Shown here: positions 28,030-36,090 of the stretch, piece by piece
How the letters are laid out: each line of letters starts with the position of its first letter
How positions within the stretch are numbered: the stretch's first letter is position 1
DNA from: Aeromonas veronii
Lineage (GTDB): Bacteria; Pseudomonadota; Gammaproteobacteria; Enterobacterales; Aeromonadaceae
Direction of reading: 5' to 3'
Assembly (NCBI GenBank): GCA_041319085.1
Contig: CP101033.1
Location: forward strand, 1,762,501 to 1,826,500
DNA: 64,000 bases
The notes under the pieces: model-generated
What the model was told of the DNA's origin: nothing
The model's database searches: none
What the model saw: only the letters and a program-made list of their open reading frames with translations
Position numbers and translations under genes: made by a program

Positions 28030-28989
28030 TCAATCTTGTTTGGCATACAACTCTTTGCGCCGTGCCGGATAGATAAGGGTGGTCAGCAACTCGGTGCTGA
28101 CGCTGGTCAGGATCACGAAACTGGCCACCACCAGGGTCGCGCCGCGAATGGCGGCGTAATCCTGCAGGGCGATGCTGCTGATGAGCCAGCGGCCGATCCC
28201 GTGCCACTCGAACACCACCTCGGTGATCATGGCGGAGGTGAGCACGCTGCCCAGTTGCAGACCCAGCAGCGGCAGTACCGGCGGCAGAGCGTTCTTCAGG
28301 CCATGGCGCCAGACGATCTGCGCCTTGGAAAGTCCCCGGCTCGCCGCCGCCTTGATGTAGTTCTGCTTCATCACGTCGATGAGGGAGCTGCGCACATGGC
28401 GGATCACCTCGGTGGTGGGCACCACCGCCAGCACCAGTGACGGAAGGATCAGGTGGCGCAGGGCATCGTGCAGCGCCGCTTGCCGCCAGGGCTCGTTGCT
28501 GAGCAGCACATCGATCACCGCGATACCCGTGATGGGCGGCACGTCGTAGAGCAGGCTGATCTGACCCGATGCCGGCAACCAGCCAAGGTCCAGCGAAAAG
28601 AGCATCACCACCAGCAGCGCCAGCCAGAATACCGGCACCGCATAGCCGATAAGACCGGCGGTCATGATGGAGAGATCCAGTGTCTTGCCCTGTGACAGCG
28701 CCGCCAGGGTGCCGAGGGGAATGCCCACCAGCAGCGAGATGGCAAACGCCGCCAGACAGAGGATCAGCGTCGCCGGGAAATAGTGGCGGATCTCGTCCAG
28801 TACCGGCAGCCCGGAGACGCTGGAGAGCCCCAGATCGCCTGCGAAAATGCGGCGCAGGAAATCGGGATAGCCGCTCCAGAAGCTGATCTGATGGCCGCTC
28901 AGCCGATACTCCAGCAGATAGGCGACAAAGGTCAGCGCCAGCAGGGTGATGAGCAGCAGGTTGATGCGGCGCAAGGTGTATAAAAGCAT
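28030..28989 (-). CDS. sapB: Peptide ABC transporter permease SapB
   Basis: SapB is the other permease of the Sap importer: 319 residues with an N-terminal helix, a periplasmic loop and five further helices (DppB type). The EAA loop is KAAASRGLSKAQIVWRHGLK. It begins 2 bp after the sapA stop and is followed by sapC, keeping the canonical A-B-C-D-F order. Confidence 0.94.
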   Translation of the reverse strand: MLLYTLRRINLLLITLLALTFVAYLLEYRLSGHQISFWSGYPDFLRRIFAGDLGLSSVSGLPVLDEIRHYFPATLILCLAAFAISLLVGIPLGTLAALSQGKTLDLSIMTAGLIGYAVPVFWLALLVVMLFSLDLGWLPASGQISLLYDVPPITGIAVIDVLLSNEPWRQAALHDALRHLILPSLVLAVVPTTEVIRHVRSSLIDVMKQNYIKAAASRGLSKAQIVWRHGLKNALPPVLPLLGLQLGSVLTSAMITEVVFEWHGIGRWLISSIALQDYAAIRGATLVVASFVILTSVSTELLTTLIYPARRKELYAKQD

Positions 28990-28991
28990 GC

Positions 28992-30593
28992 TTACTCCCT
29001 GTGAGCCTGGTTGAAGGAGGTGCCGCCAAAGGGCATCAATGCCAGCCCCTCGATGTCACTGCGGCTGACCTGGGTACGCAAGGCGTGTGCCAGCGGGATC
29101 AGCGGCAGCTGTTCGTTGAGCAGCGTCTGGGCATAGTAGTAGTTGCGCAGCCGGAACGAGAGCTGGGGCGTGGTGACCGCATCATCCAGCAGCTGATCGA
29201 AGGCCGGGCTACACCAGCGGCTGTAGTTGTTGCCCCGCTCCACTGCTGCGCAGCTCAGCAGCTGGCGGAAGAAGTTGTCCGGGTCGGCGTTGTCGGCAAT
29301 CCAGCCGGAGAGCAGGCTGTCGTACTGCCCCTTGGTGAGGCGACCTTCGATCACCGGCCACTCCCGTTGCACGATCTTGAGCTTGATCCCGACCTTGGCC
29401 AGATCACTGCGGATCAGCTGGGCGGTCTTGACCGCATCCGGGTTGTAGGGGCGGGCGTCCGGTTGTACCAGCACCTGCATCTCGAATCCTTTTTCCAGTC
29501 CCGCCTCCTTGAGCAGCTGGCGCGCCCGTTTCAGGTCGGGTTTGCGCTCGGGCAGGCTGGGGTTGTACCCCCAAGAGAGGGGGGGCAGCAAGCTGTTGGC
29601 GGGCAGACCGGTATCGAAATAGACCGCCTGCAACAGGTTGTCGATATTGATGGCGCTGGCAATGGCCTGACGCACTTTGACGTTGTTGAACGGTGGCTTG
29701 CGGGTATTGAGGGCCAAAAAGGCGACGTTCATCCCCGACTGGACCGAGAGGCTCAGCGCCGGATTTTGCTTGATCACCGAGAGCTGGCTGGCGGAAGGGG
29801 TGCTCATCACGTCGCACTCGCCGGTCAGCAGCTTGGCCAGCCGCTTGGACGATTTGGGGGTGATGTCGTAGACCAGCTGTTCAATCTTGGCATCGCCGCC
29901 CCAGTAGCCGCGGTGGCGCAGATAGCGGATGAACTCGTTGTGGCGATACTCCTTGAAGCTGAACGGGCCGGTGCCGATGGGACGGCTATCCAGCAGGGCC
30001 GGCGTGCCCGCCTGCAACATCTGTTCGGCGTATTCGGCGGAGAGGATCACCGCATAGTCGCTGGCCAGGGTGGCGAGGAAGGAGGCGTTCGGTTGGTTCA
30101 GCTCGAACACCACCGTCTGCGGCCCCTTCTTGCTCACCTGCTTGATCAGCAGGTCTTGCCCCAGGCTGTAGAAGTAGGGGTAATCGCCGCCGGAGACATT
30201 GTGATAGGGGTGCTGCTCGTCCAGCTGGCGGGCATAGGTGAAGACCACGTCATCGGCATTGAAGGTGCGGGTGGGCTTGAACCAGGGGGTATGGTGAAAC
30301 GTTACCCCCTTGCGCAGGGTCAGGGTATAGGTGAGGCCATCTTCGCTGATCTGCCAGTGGGTGGCGAGCGACGGCTCCAGCGCCAGGGTGTTGGGGTTCA
30401 CCTCCAGCAGGCGGTCGTAGAGCGGACGGGCACTGGCATCCAGCGTCACCCCTGAGTTGGAAACATGGGGATTGAAGGAGAGGGGGGAGCCCTCAGCACA
30501 ATAGATGAGTCCGGTTTTGGAGGCCTCGGGTTGCTTCTGACAGCCGGTGACCAGCACCAGCAGACCCAGCAGCAAGGGTGTGAGCATTCTCAT
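28992..30593 (-). CDS. sapA: Peptide-binding protein SapA, predicted lipoprotein
   Basis: SapA is the solute-binding component of the Sap importer (family 5, DppA/OppA type), 533 residues long. The body matches SapA, for example LIYCAEGSPLSFNPHVSNSG near the N-terminus and RLAKLLTGECDVMSTPSASQL mid-protein. Unlike E. coli SapA, which has an ordinary signal peptide, this one has a lipobox: MRMLTPLLLGLLVLVTGC, giving a lipidated Cys18 followed by Gln. Membrane anchoring is therefore predicted. It is first in the operon and 102 bp downstream of pspF; the operon promoter probably lies in that gap. Confidence 0.93.
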   Translation of the reverse strand: MRMLTPLLLGLLVLVTGCQKQPEASKTGLIYCAEGSPLSFNPHVSNSGVTLDASARPLYDRLLEVNPNTLALEPSLATHWQISEDGLTYTLTLRKGVTFHHTPWFKPTRTFNADDVVFTYARQLDEQHPYHNVSGGDYPYFYSLGQDLLIKQVSKKGPQTVVFELNQPNASFLATLASDYAVILSAEYAEQMLQAGTPALLDSRPIGTGPFSFKEYRHNEFIRYLRHRGYWGGDAKIEQLVYDITPKSSKRLAKLLTGECDVMSTPSASQLSVIKQNPALSLSVQSGMNVAFLALNTRKPPFNNVKVRQAIASAINIDNLLQAVYFDTGLPANSLLPPLSWGYNPSLPERKPDLKRARQLLKEAGLEKGFEMQVLVQPDARPYNPDAVKTAQLIRSDLAKVGIKLKIVQREWPVIEGRLTKGQYDSLLSGWIADNADPDNFFRQLLSCAAVERGNNYSRWCSPAFDQLLDDAVTTPQLSFRLRNYYYAQTLLNEQLPLIPLAHALRTQVSRSDIEGLALMPFGGTSFNQAHRE

Positions 30594-30695
30594 TGTTGAA
30601 CCATGTTCTTATAGGGTGTTTGTACGCACGTTTTGATACAAATGTGCCAGCGCGAAGGCTGGTGTGTTGCTGACGTCGGCATCAACCGCTCTCCT

Positions 30696-31724
30696 TTACT
30701 CTTGTTCTGCATCGTTATCGCCATCTTGCAGCTGATATTTGCGTAGCATGCCTCGGAACTGGTGATAGCTTAAGGCCAGCAGTTGAGCGGCTTTGCGCTG
30801 ATTATACTGGGATTGCAGCATCGCCTGCTTGAGTAAATTAATCTCGTATTCCGCCACCGCCTGCTTGAGATCGAGCGGCAGGATGAGGGGGGATGCAGAT
30901 TGTACCTCGCCTCGGGCCTCTTGCGCAGGTTGCGTGACCTGTGGTCGCCAGGGGGAATCAAACGGGTTGAGCACCAGGGTCGAGAGCGGCAGTTGGGGAT
31001 TGCCCTGACGATAGATGCTGCGCTCTACCACGTTCTTCAGCTCCCGCACGTTGCCCGGCCAGTGGTAATCCAGCAGCAGCTGGGTTGCCTTGCGCGAGAA
31101 ACCGGCAAACAGCGGATAACCCAGCTCCCGGGTCATGCTGTGGGCGAAGTGCTCCGCCAGCATCAGGATATCTTCCCGCCGCTCCCGCAAGGGGGGGAGG
31201 GTGATCACATCAAACGCGAGCCGGTCGAGCAGATCGTGGCGAAACTGCCCCTTGTCGGCTAGTGCCGGTAGATCTTCGTTGGTGGCGCAGACCAGCCGCA
31301 CATCCACCTTGAGGGGCTTGGCCCCGCCCACCCGCTCGAACTCGCCATACTCGATGACCCGCAGCAACTTCTCCTGCACCCGGGCGCTGGTGGTGGCCAG
31401 CTCGTCAAGGAACAAGGTGCCGCCATCGGCCCGCTCGAAGCGGCCTTGGTGGCGCTTGGCCGCGCCGGTAAACGATCCCGCTTCGTGACCGAAAAGCTCG
31501 GTCTCCAGCAGGCTCTCGCTCAGGGTGGCGCAGTTGATGGTGACAAAGCTTTGATCCCAGCGCGCCGAGAGATAATGTAGGCGGTGGGCGATCAGCTCCT
31601 TGCCCGTCCCCCGCTCACCGATGATCAGCACGGGTTTGCGCAGCGGGGCGAGCCGTGAGGCCTGCTCAATGATCTCGAGAAATGCGTTGGATTCCCCCAG
31701 CAGGCTTTCCGTGGCCGTGGTCAT
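30696..31724 (-). CDS. pspF: Psp operon transcriptional activator PspF
   Basis: PspF is the sigma-54 enhancer-binding protein for the phage-shock response; it lacks a receiver domain and is held inactive by PspA. Walker A is GERGTGKE (about residues 37-44), the sigma-54 contact loop is GSFTGA in place of the usual GAFTGA, and the second-region motif is DLLDRLAFDV. A Fis-type helix-turn-helix ends the protein (NQRKAAQLLALSYHQFRGML). The 342-residue length is close to E. coli PspF (325), with a longer linker before the DNA-binding domain. It is divergent from pspA, as in enterics. Confidence 0.94.
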   Translation of the reverse strand: MTTATESLLGESNAFLEIIEQASRLAPLRKPVLIIGERGTGKELIAHRLHYLSARWDQSFVTINCATLSESLLETELFGHEAGSFTGAAKRHQGRFERADGGTLFLDELATTSARVQEKLLRVIEYGEFERVGGAKPLKVDVRLVCATNEDLPALADKGQFRHDLLDRLAFDVITLPPLRERREDILMLAEHFAHSMTRELGYPLFAGFSRKATQLLLDYHWPGNVRELKNVVERSIYRQGNPQLPLSTLVLNPFDSPWRPQVTQPAQEARGEVQSASPLILPLDLKQAVAEYEINLLKQAMLQSQYNQRKAAQLLALSYHQFRGMLRKYQLQDGDNDAEQE

Positions 31725-31830
31725 AGTGATCCCTGTCAGTTGTAAAAGCTGGTCAATCTTACCAAATGTTGGTGATTTTAATCATCACTTGCGCGAGGCA
31801 TCTTGTAATTCGGCCATTCCGCCCCATATA

Positions 31831-31843
31831 AATCAACAAGTTA
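31831..31843. promoter_or_regulatory. IHF-binding site between pspF and pspA
   Basis: AATCAACAAGTTA matches the IHF consensus WATCAA-N4-TTR exactly and is centred about 22 bp upstream of the -24 element. DNA bending here would bring PspF bound upstream to the sigma-54 polymerase, as in E. coli. Confidence 0.75.
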
Positions 31844-31858
31844 AATTTTGTTCCAGAT

Positions 31859-31873
31859 TGGCACACAAGTTGC
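31859..31873 (+). promoter_or_regulatory. Sigma-54 promoter of pspABC
   Basis: TGGCAC-ACAAG-TTGC has the -24 GG and -12 GC elements at the correct spacing and fits the consensus TGGCACR-N4-TTGCW. It lies 48 bp before the pspA ATG. Confidence 0.9.
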
Positions 31874-31920
31874 CATTGTCAATGGAGAAACAACGCCATG
31901 CCAATAACAGGAGTGCAATC

Positions 31921-32607
31921 ATGAGTATTTTTTCCCGTCTGGCCGACATCATCAATTCCAACCTGACGGCCCTGCTCGACAAGGCAGAAGATCCCCAGAA
32001 GATGGTGCGCCTGATCATCCAGGAGATGGAAGACGAGCTGGTCAAGGAGCGCTCCAATCTGGCCCGCTTCCTCGCCAGCCAGAAAGAGATTGGCCGTCAG
32101 GTGGCCCGTCATCAGGAGCGGGTCGATGAGTGGCAAGGCAAGGCCGAGCTGGCCCTGACCAAGGGGCGTGAAGATCTGGCCCGCGCTGCCCTGATCGAGA
32201 AGAAGAAGCAGACCGAGTTGTCAGAGACCCTCTACCGCGAGCAGCAGGCGGTCGACAGCGGCATCGAGAAGCTGGGTGAAGAGATCCGCCAGCTCGAAGC
32301 CAAGCTGGAAGATGCCCGCGCCCGTCAAAAGGCGATGGCCATTCGCACCGAAGCGGCCAGCAGCCGTCTCAACGTGCAGAGCCAGGTAGCCCGTGGCGAG
32401 AGCCAGGCGGTGGTGAGCAAGTTCGAGCGCATCGAGCGCCGCATCGATGAAATGGAAGCGCGCGCCGATCTGGGTCAGTCTGACAAGGCGCTGGCGCAGC
32501 AGTTTGCCGAGCTGGAAGTAGACGATCAGATAAGCCGCGAGCTGGAAGCGATGCGCCAGAAGCTGGGCCAGGGCGACAGCAAAAGCGAAGGCAAACAGGG
32601 AGAGTAA
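31921..32607 (+). CDS. pspA: Phage shock protein PspA
   Basis: PspA is an ESCRT-III-like coiled-coil protein that binds stressed inner membrane and also inhibits PspF. The true start is ATG 31921 (MSIFSRLADIINSNLTALLDKAEDPQKM), giving 228 residues; open frame upstream covers the promoter. The N-terminal amphipathic helix and long heptad-rich helices (to about residue 190) are evident. CAGGAG lies 10 bp upstream. It is followed 3 bp later by pspB. Confidence 0.97.
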   Translation: MSIFSRLADIINSNLTALLDKAEDPQKMVRLIIQEMEDELVKERSNLARFLASQKEIGRQVARHQERVDEWQGKAELALTKGREDLARAALIEKKKQTELSETLYREQQAVDSGIEKLGEEIRQLEAKLEDARARQKAMAIRTEAASSRLNVQSQVARGESQAVVSKFERIERRIDEMEARADLGQSDKALAQQFAELEVDDQISRELEAMRQKLGQGDSKSEGKQGE

Positions 32608-32610
32608 CAG

Positions 32611-32847
32611 ATGGAAGATCTGCTGGGCGTATTGATGGTTCCCATGGTGGTCTTCATGGTGGTGGTGGCTCCCATTTGGCTGGTGCTGCACTATCGTGCC
32701 AAGGGGCGCATCGGCGCCGGTCTTGCCGATAGCGAGCGGGAACAGCTGCAAGGGCTACTCGGTCGTGCCGAGAAGATGCAGGAGCGAGTAGGGGCGCTGG
32801 AGTCGATTCTGGATGCGGAAGTACCCGGTTGGAGGAACAAGGTATGA
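32611..32847 (+). CDS. pspB: Phage shock protein PspB
   Basis: PspB is a 78-residue inner-membrane protein that works with PspC to release PspA from PspF. It has one N-terminal helix (about residues 5-27, VLMVPMVVFMVVVAPIWLVL) and a cytoplasmic coiled coil (SEREQLQGLLGRAEKMQERV) ending in PGWRNKV. Its stop overlaps the pspC start (ATGA at 32844-32847). Confidence 0.94.
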   Translation: MEDLLGVLMVPMVVFMVVVAPIWLVLHYRAKGRIGAGLADSEREQLQGLLGRAEKMQERVGALESILDAEVPGWRNKV

Positions 32848-33248
32848 GCAACGTCAGTCGTGAAGGTCGTAACCTCTATCGCGATCCCCAGCGCGGCAAG
32901 ATAGCCGGGATCTGTGCCGGTTTGGCAGAGTACTTCGGGGTGGAGACCTGGATCGTGCGGCTGCTGGCCATCAGTGGTCTCATCTTCGCCGGTTTCATCA
33001 CCTTCACCGCCTATATCGCCGCCTGGTTCTTGCTCGATAAAAAGCCGGTCACCCTCTATTCACAAGAGGATGCCGACTTTGCCGAGGTGCGGATGAAGGC
33101 ACGCAGCTGGCAGGCAGGTGTCACCCCTCATCAGGCGCTGGGCCGTATCGCGCAGGAACTTGACGCGCTGGAGCCCAGAGTTCAGCGCATCGAGAAGCTG
33201 GTGACCTCCAGGGAGTTCACCCTGCAGCGGGAATTTCGCAAGCTGTAG
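32844..33248 (+). CDS. pspC: Phage shock protein PspC
   Basis: PspC senses membrane stress and signals with PspB. The 134-residue protein begins at ATG 32844 (GGAGG 9 bp upstream), inside the pspB stop. The PspC domain is clear: RDPQRGKIAGICAGLAEYFG (about residues 12-31), followed by a hydrophobic pair of helices. The C-terminal cytoplasmic part is a short helix. No pspD or pspE follows; ycjX is next. Confidence 0.94.
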   Translation: MSNVSREGRNLYRDPQRGKIAGICAGLAEYFGVETWIVRLLAISGLIFAGFITFTAYIAAWFLLDKKPVTLYSQEDADFAEVRMKARSWQAGVTPHQALGRIAQELDALEPRVQRIEKLVTSREFTLQREFRKL

Positions 33249-33267
33249 TTCCTGCCGAAGCACTCAA

Positions 33268-33307
33268 TGTCGATGGTGGAACCTTTTGTGATGCGCCACC
33301 ATCGACA
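33268..33307. other. 12-bp hairpin between pspC and ycjX
   Basis: TGTCGATGGTGG (33268-33279) pairs perfectly with CCACCATCGACA (33296-33307) around a 16-nt loop. No T tract follows. It could attenuate or protect the psp message. Confidence 0.5.
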
Positions 33308-33393
33308 CCAACTATCCAGATGTGGATAACCGGTCGACCTCTCGCACGGCCGATCACGCCAGATGCAACTACCAAGGGAGAACGGGTCAAGCC

Positions 33394-34800
33394 TTGATAC
33401 TCAATAAACTGGAACAGAAGTTGACTCGCCTGCAACACAAGGCGAACGACGTGGTGAACCGGGTGCGGGATCGCCATATCCGGCTGGCGGTGACCGGCCT
33501 CTCTCGCAGCGGCAAAACCGCCTTTATCACCGCGCTGGTCAACCAGCTGGAACATGCGGCCATCGACGGCCGTTTGCCGTTGTGGGATGCCCTGCGTCAG
33601 GGGCGCATCCTCGGTGCCCGCCGGGTGCCGCAGCTCAATGCCCACATTCCCACCTTTGCCTACGAGCGTGGCCTCGACTCTCTGTTTGGCGATCCACCGG
33701 CCTGGCCCGAGCCCACCCGCGGCGTGGCCGAGGTGCGTCTCGAAATTCGCTATCGCACCCGTCACCCCCTGCGCAAGCATCTGGGGGAGATCTCCACCCT
33801 CTACGTGGATCTGGTGGACTATCCCGGGGAGTGGCTGCTCGACTTGCCGCTCCTTGAGATGAGCTACGAGCAGTGGAGTGAACAGGTGCGCGAGCAACTG
33901 CGTCGCCCCGAGTTGCAAGCACTCGCCGCCAGCTGGCTGACACCCGGGTGGCAGGCCGATCAGCGCTTCGAAGAACGGCCGGTGGCTGAACTTGCCGAGC
34001 GCTACACCACCTATCTGCACGCCTGCAAACAAGAGCTGGGATTGCACCTGATCCAGCCCGGCCGCTTCGTCTTGCCGGGAGAGTATGCCGGTGCCCCCAT
34101 GCTGCAATTTGTCCCCTGGGTGTGGGAGATGCCCGCCTGTGAGCCTGCCGATGGTACCCTCTACGCCACCCTCAGGCAGCGCTTCGAGCAGTACAAGCAG
34201 CATCTGGTGCAGGGCTTTTATGAGCAACACTTTGCCGGCTTTGATCGCCAGATCGTGCTGGTGGACTGCCTTCAGCCTCTCAACGCCGGGGCGGCCAGCT
34301 TTGGCGACATGCAGCAGGCCATCGCCCGCATCATGGAGAGCTTTGCCTACGGCAAGAGCAACTGGTGGCGGCGGCTCTTCTCGCCCCGTATCGACAAGTT
34401 GCTGTTTGTGGCGAGCAAGGCTGATCACGTCACCCCCGAACAGCATGGGCCCATGGTCTCACTGCTTCAGCATCTGGTGCGCAGCGGCCGTGGTCAGGCC
34501 CGTTTTGAGGGGATCACCACCGAGTGTCTGGCGCTCGCCGCCATCAAGGCGACTGAGGTGGGCAAGGGGGTGGCCAATGGCCGCGAGTTCCCCGCCATCC
34601 GTGGTACCAGCCTGAGCGGTGAATCGCTGCTGCTGTTCCCGGGGGAGGTGCCGCCCCATATTCCGCCTGCGCAGTGGTGGAACAGTCAGGGCTTTGATTT
34701 TCAGGCGTTTCGCCCCATGCCCATGAGCGCCCATCAGGCGTTGCCCCATATCCGGCTCGATGCGGCGCTGGAGTTTCTGCTCGGGGATCACCTCGAATAA
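33394..34800 (+). CDS. ycjX: YcjX family P-loop protein
   Basis: YcjX is a P-loop GTPase-like protein, regularly found with YcjF near psp genes and implicated in stress response. The P-loop is GLSRSGKTAF, and DYPGEWLLDLPLLEM and LFVASKADHVTPEQH match the family. I start it at TTG 33394, giving 468 residues against 465 in E. coli; a GTG at 33322 is in frame but would add 24 unlike residues. It follows pspC by 145 bp with a hairpin between. The exact biochemical role is not settled. Confidence 0.9.
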   Translation: MILNKLEQKLTRLQHKANDVVNRVRDRHIRLAVTGLSRSGKTAFITALVNQLEHAAIDGRLPLWDALRQGRILGARRVPQLNAHIPTFAYERGLDSLFGDPPAWPEPTRGVAEVRLEIRYRTRHPLRKHLGEISTLYVDLVDYPGEWLLDLPLLEMSYEQWSEQVREQLRRPELQALAASWLTPGWQADQRFEERPVAELAERYTTYLHACKQELGLHLIQPGRFVLPGEYAGAPMLQFVPWVWEMPACEPADGTLYATLRQRFEQYKQHLVQGFYEQHFAGFDRQIVLVDCLQPLNAGAASFGDMQQAIARIMESFAYGKSNWWRRLFSPRIDKLLFVASKADHVTPEQHGPMVSLLQHLVRSGRGQARFEGITTECLALAAIKATEVGKGVANGREFPAIRGTSLSGESLLLFPGEVPPHIPPAQWWNSQGFDFQAFRPMPMSAHQALPHIRLDAALEFLLGDHLE

Positions 34801-34802
34801 CG

Positions 34803-34839
34803 GTGTGCGGCCTTGGCTCCTGAGCCGAAGGCCGCACAC
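34803..34839. other. Extended hairpin between ycjX and ycjF
   Basis: GTGTGCGGCCTT (34803-34814) pairs with AAGGCCGCACAC (34828-34839). Inside it, GGCTC and GAGCC pair again, so the whole 37-nt element folds with a single bulged base. It starts 3 bp after the ycjX stop and ends 28 bp before ycjF. It has no T tract and is probably an mRNA stability or processing element. Confidence 0.6.
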
Positions 34840-34867
34840 AGGAAACTGTTTTCAGGAGAACAAGGCG

Positions 34868-35899
34868 ATGAACGATCAGATAAAAGAGCGGCCGCCGCTG
34901 CAGGGCAAGGTTCTGCTGGAGCCGACCTTGACGGTGGCCAGTGACGAACGCCCGCCTGCGCCGGCCCAGCGGCTGGAGGAGGCGAGTTTCGAGCGCCTCG
35001 ACGAGCTGGACGAGTTCACCGAGGTGGAGAGTGCCCTCGTCATCAAACCGCGCCGCCGCCATCGGCTGCTGGCTTGGGGGCTGGGGGCAGTCGGTCTGCT
35101 CTCGTTGGGCCAATATGGCGCCTTCCTTTACGAGCAATTTCTCACCACCCCGCTCTGGGGCAGCGCCTGGCTGGCGGCCTCGGCGCTGGTGGCGGCGGGG
35201 ACTGCCAGCGTGGTGGGGCGCGAGTGGCTGCGGCTGCGCACCCTCAAGCGGCGTCAGGATGTGCGCTCGCGGGCCGAGGATCTGCTGGCCCATCAGGGAG
35301 TCGGCCAAGGGCAGGCCTTTTGCGAAGGGTTGGCAGCCAAAAGTGGCGACAAGGGGCGCGAGGGGTATCAAACCTGGCTGGCCCAGCTCGACGAGAGCCA
35401 CAGCGATCGGGAGGTGCTGACCCTCTACAGTCAGCTGGTACTCGGCGAGCGCGACAAGCTGGCGCAGGCGCGGGTGGCCAAATGGTCGGGGGAGGCCGCG
35501 GTGCTGGTGGCCCTGAGCCCGCTCGCCACTGTCGACATGATGCTGATGTTGTGGCGCAACCTGCGGATGATCGAGGATATCGCCGATGTCTACGCCATCG
35601 AGCTCGGCTACTGGAGCCGCATTAGTCTCATCCGTCAGGTGTTTCGCAACATGCTCTACGCCGGCGCCACCGAGCTGGTGACCGAGGTGGGGATGGATCT
35701 GCTGGGTGCCGAGTTTGCCGCCAAGCTCTCTGCCCGCGCCGCACAGGGGGTGGGAGCCGGGCTGCTCACCGCTCGCCTTGGCCTGCGCACCATAGAGGCG
35801 TGCCGCCCGCTGCCCTGGTGTGCGGACGAAAAGCCGAAACTCGGCGAGCTGCGCAAGCGGCTGATCGGCCAGCTGGCGGGGTATCTCAACAAATCCTGA
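34868..35899 (+). CDS. ycjF: YcjF/TIGR01620 family membrane protein
   Basis: This 343-residue inner-membrane protein pairs with YcjX in many gammaproteobacteria. Two or three hydrophobic segments lie at about residues 63-85, 93-115 and 205-225. The DUF697-like C-terminal region contains LSPLATVDMMLMLWRNLRMI and LTARLGLRTIEACRPLPW. It starts at ATG 34868 with CAGGAG 10 bp upstream; earlier open frame overlaps ycjX and the hairpin. In E. coli tyrR follows directly; here a terminator and an unrelated LysR gene follow. Confidence 0.9.
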   Translation: MNDQIKERPPLQGKVLLEPTLTVASDERPPAPAQRLEEASFERLDELDEFTEVESALVIKPRRRHRLLAWGLGAVGLLSLGQYGAFLYEQFLTTPLWGSAWLAASALVAAGTASVVGREWLRLRTLKRRQDVRSRAEDLLAHQGVGQGQAFCEGLAAKSGDKGREGYQTWLAQLDESHSDREVLTLYSQLVLGERDKLAQARVAKWSGEAAVLVALSPLATVDMMLMLWRNLRMIEDIADVYAIELGYWSRISLIRQVFRNMLYAGATELVTEVGMDLLGAEFAAKLSARAAQGVGAGLLTARLGLRTIEACRPLPWCADEKPKLGELRKRLIGQLAGYLNKS

Positions 35900-35929
35900 G
35901 CGCCACTGGCGACACCTTGCTGCGATGAC

Positions 35930-35972
35930 CCATGCCCCTGTCGTGTTTGCCAAGCCGCAGGGGCATGGTTTT
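35930..35972 (+). terminator. Terminator after ycjF
   Basis: CCATGCCCCTG (35930-35940) and CAGGGGCATGG (35958-35968) form an 11-bp stem followed by TTTT. Confidence 0.85.
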
Positions 35973-36090
35973 AATTGGCAGATCATTGACTTGGCATATA
36001 AAGCGTCCTTTGGCCAGGCGCCCGTTTACGGTTAAGCTGGCAGTCAATCGTATCAATCACACCAATCGTACTAATCGGCAAGGATGCCCG

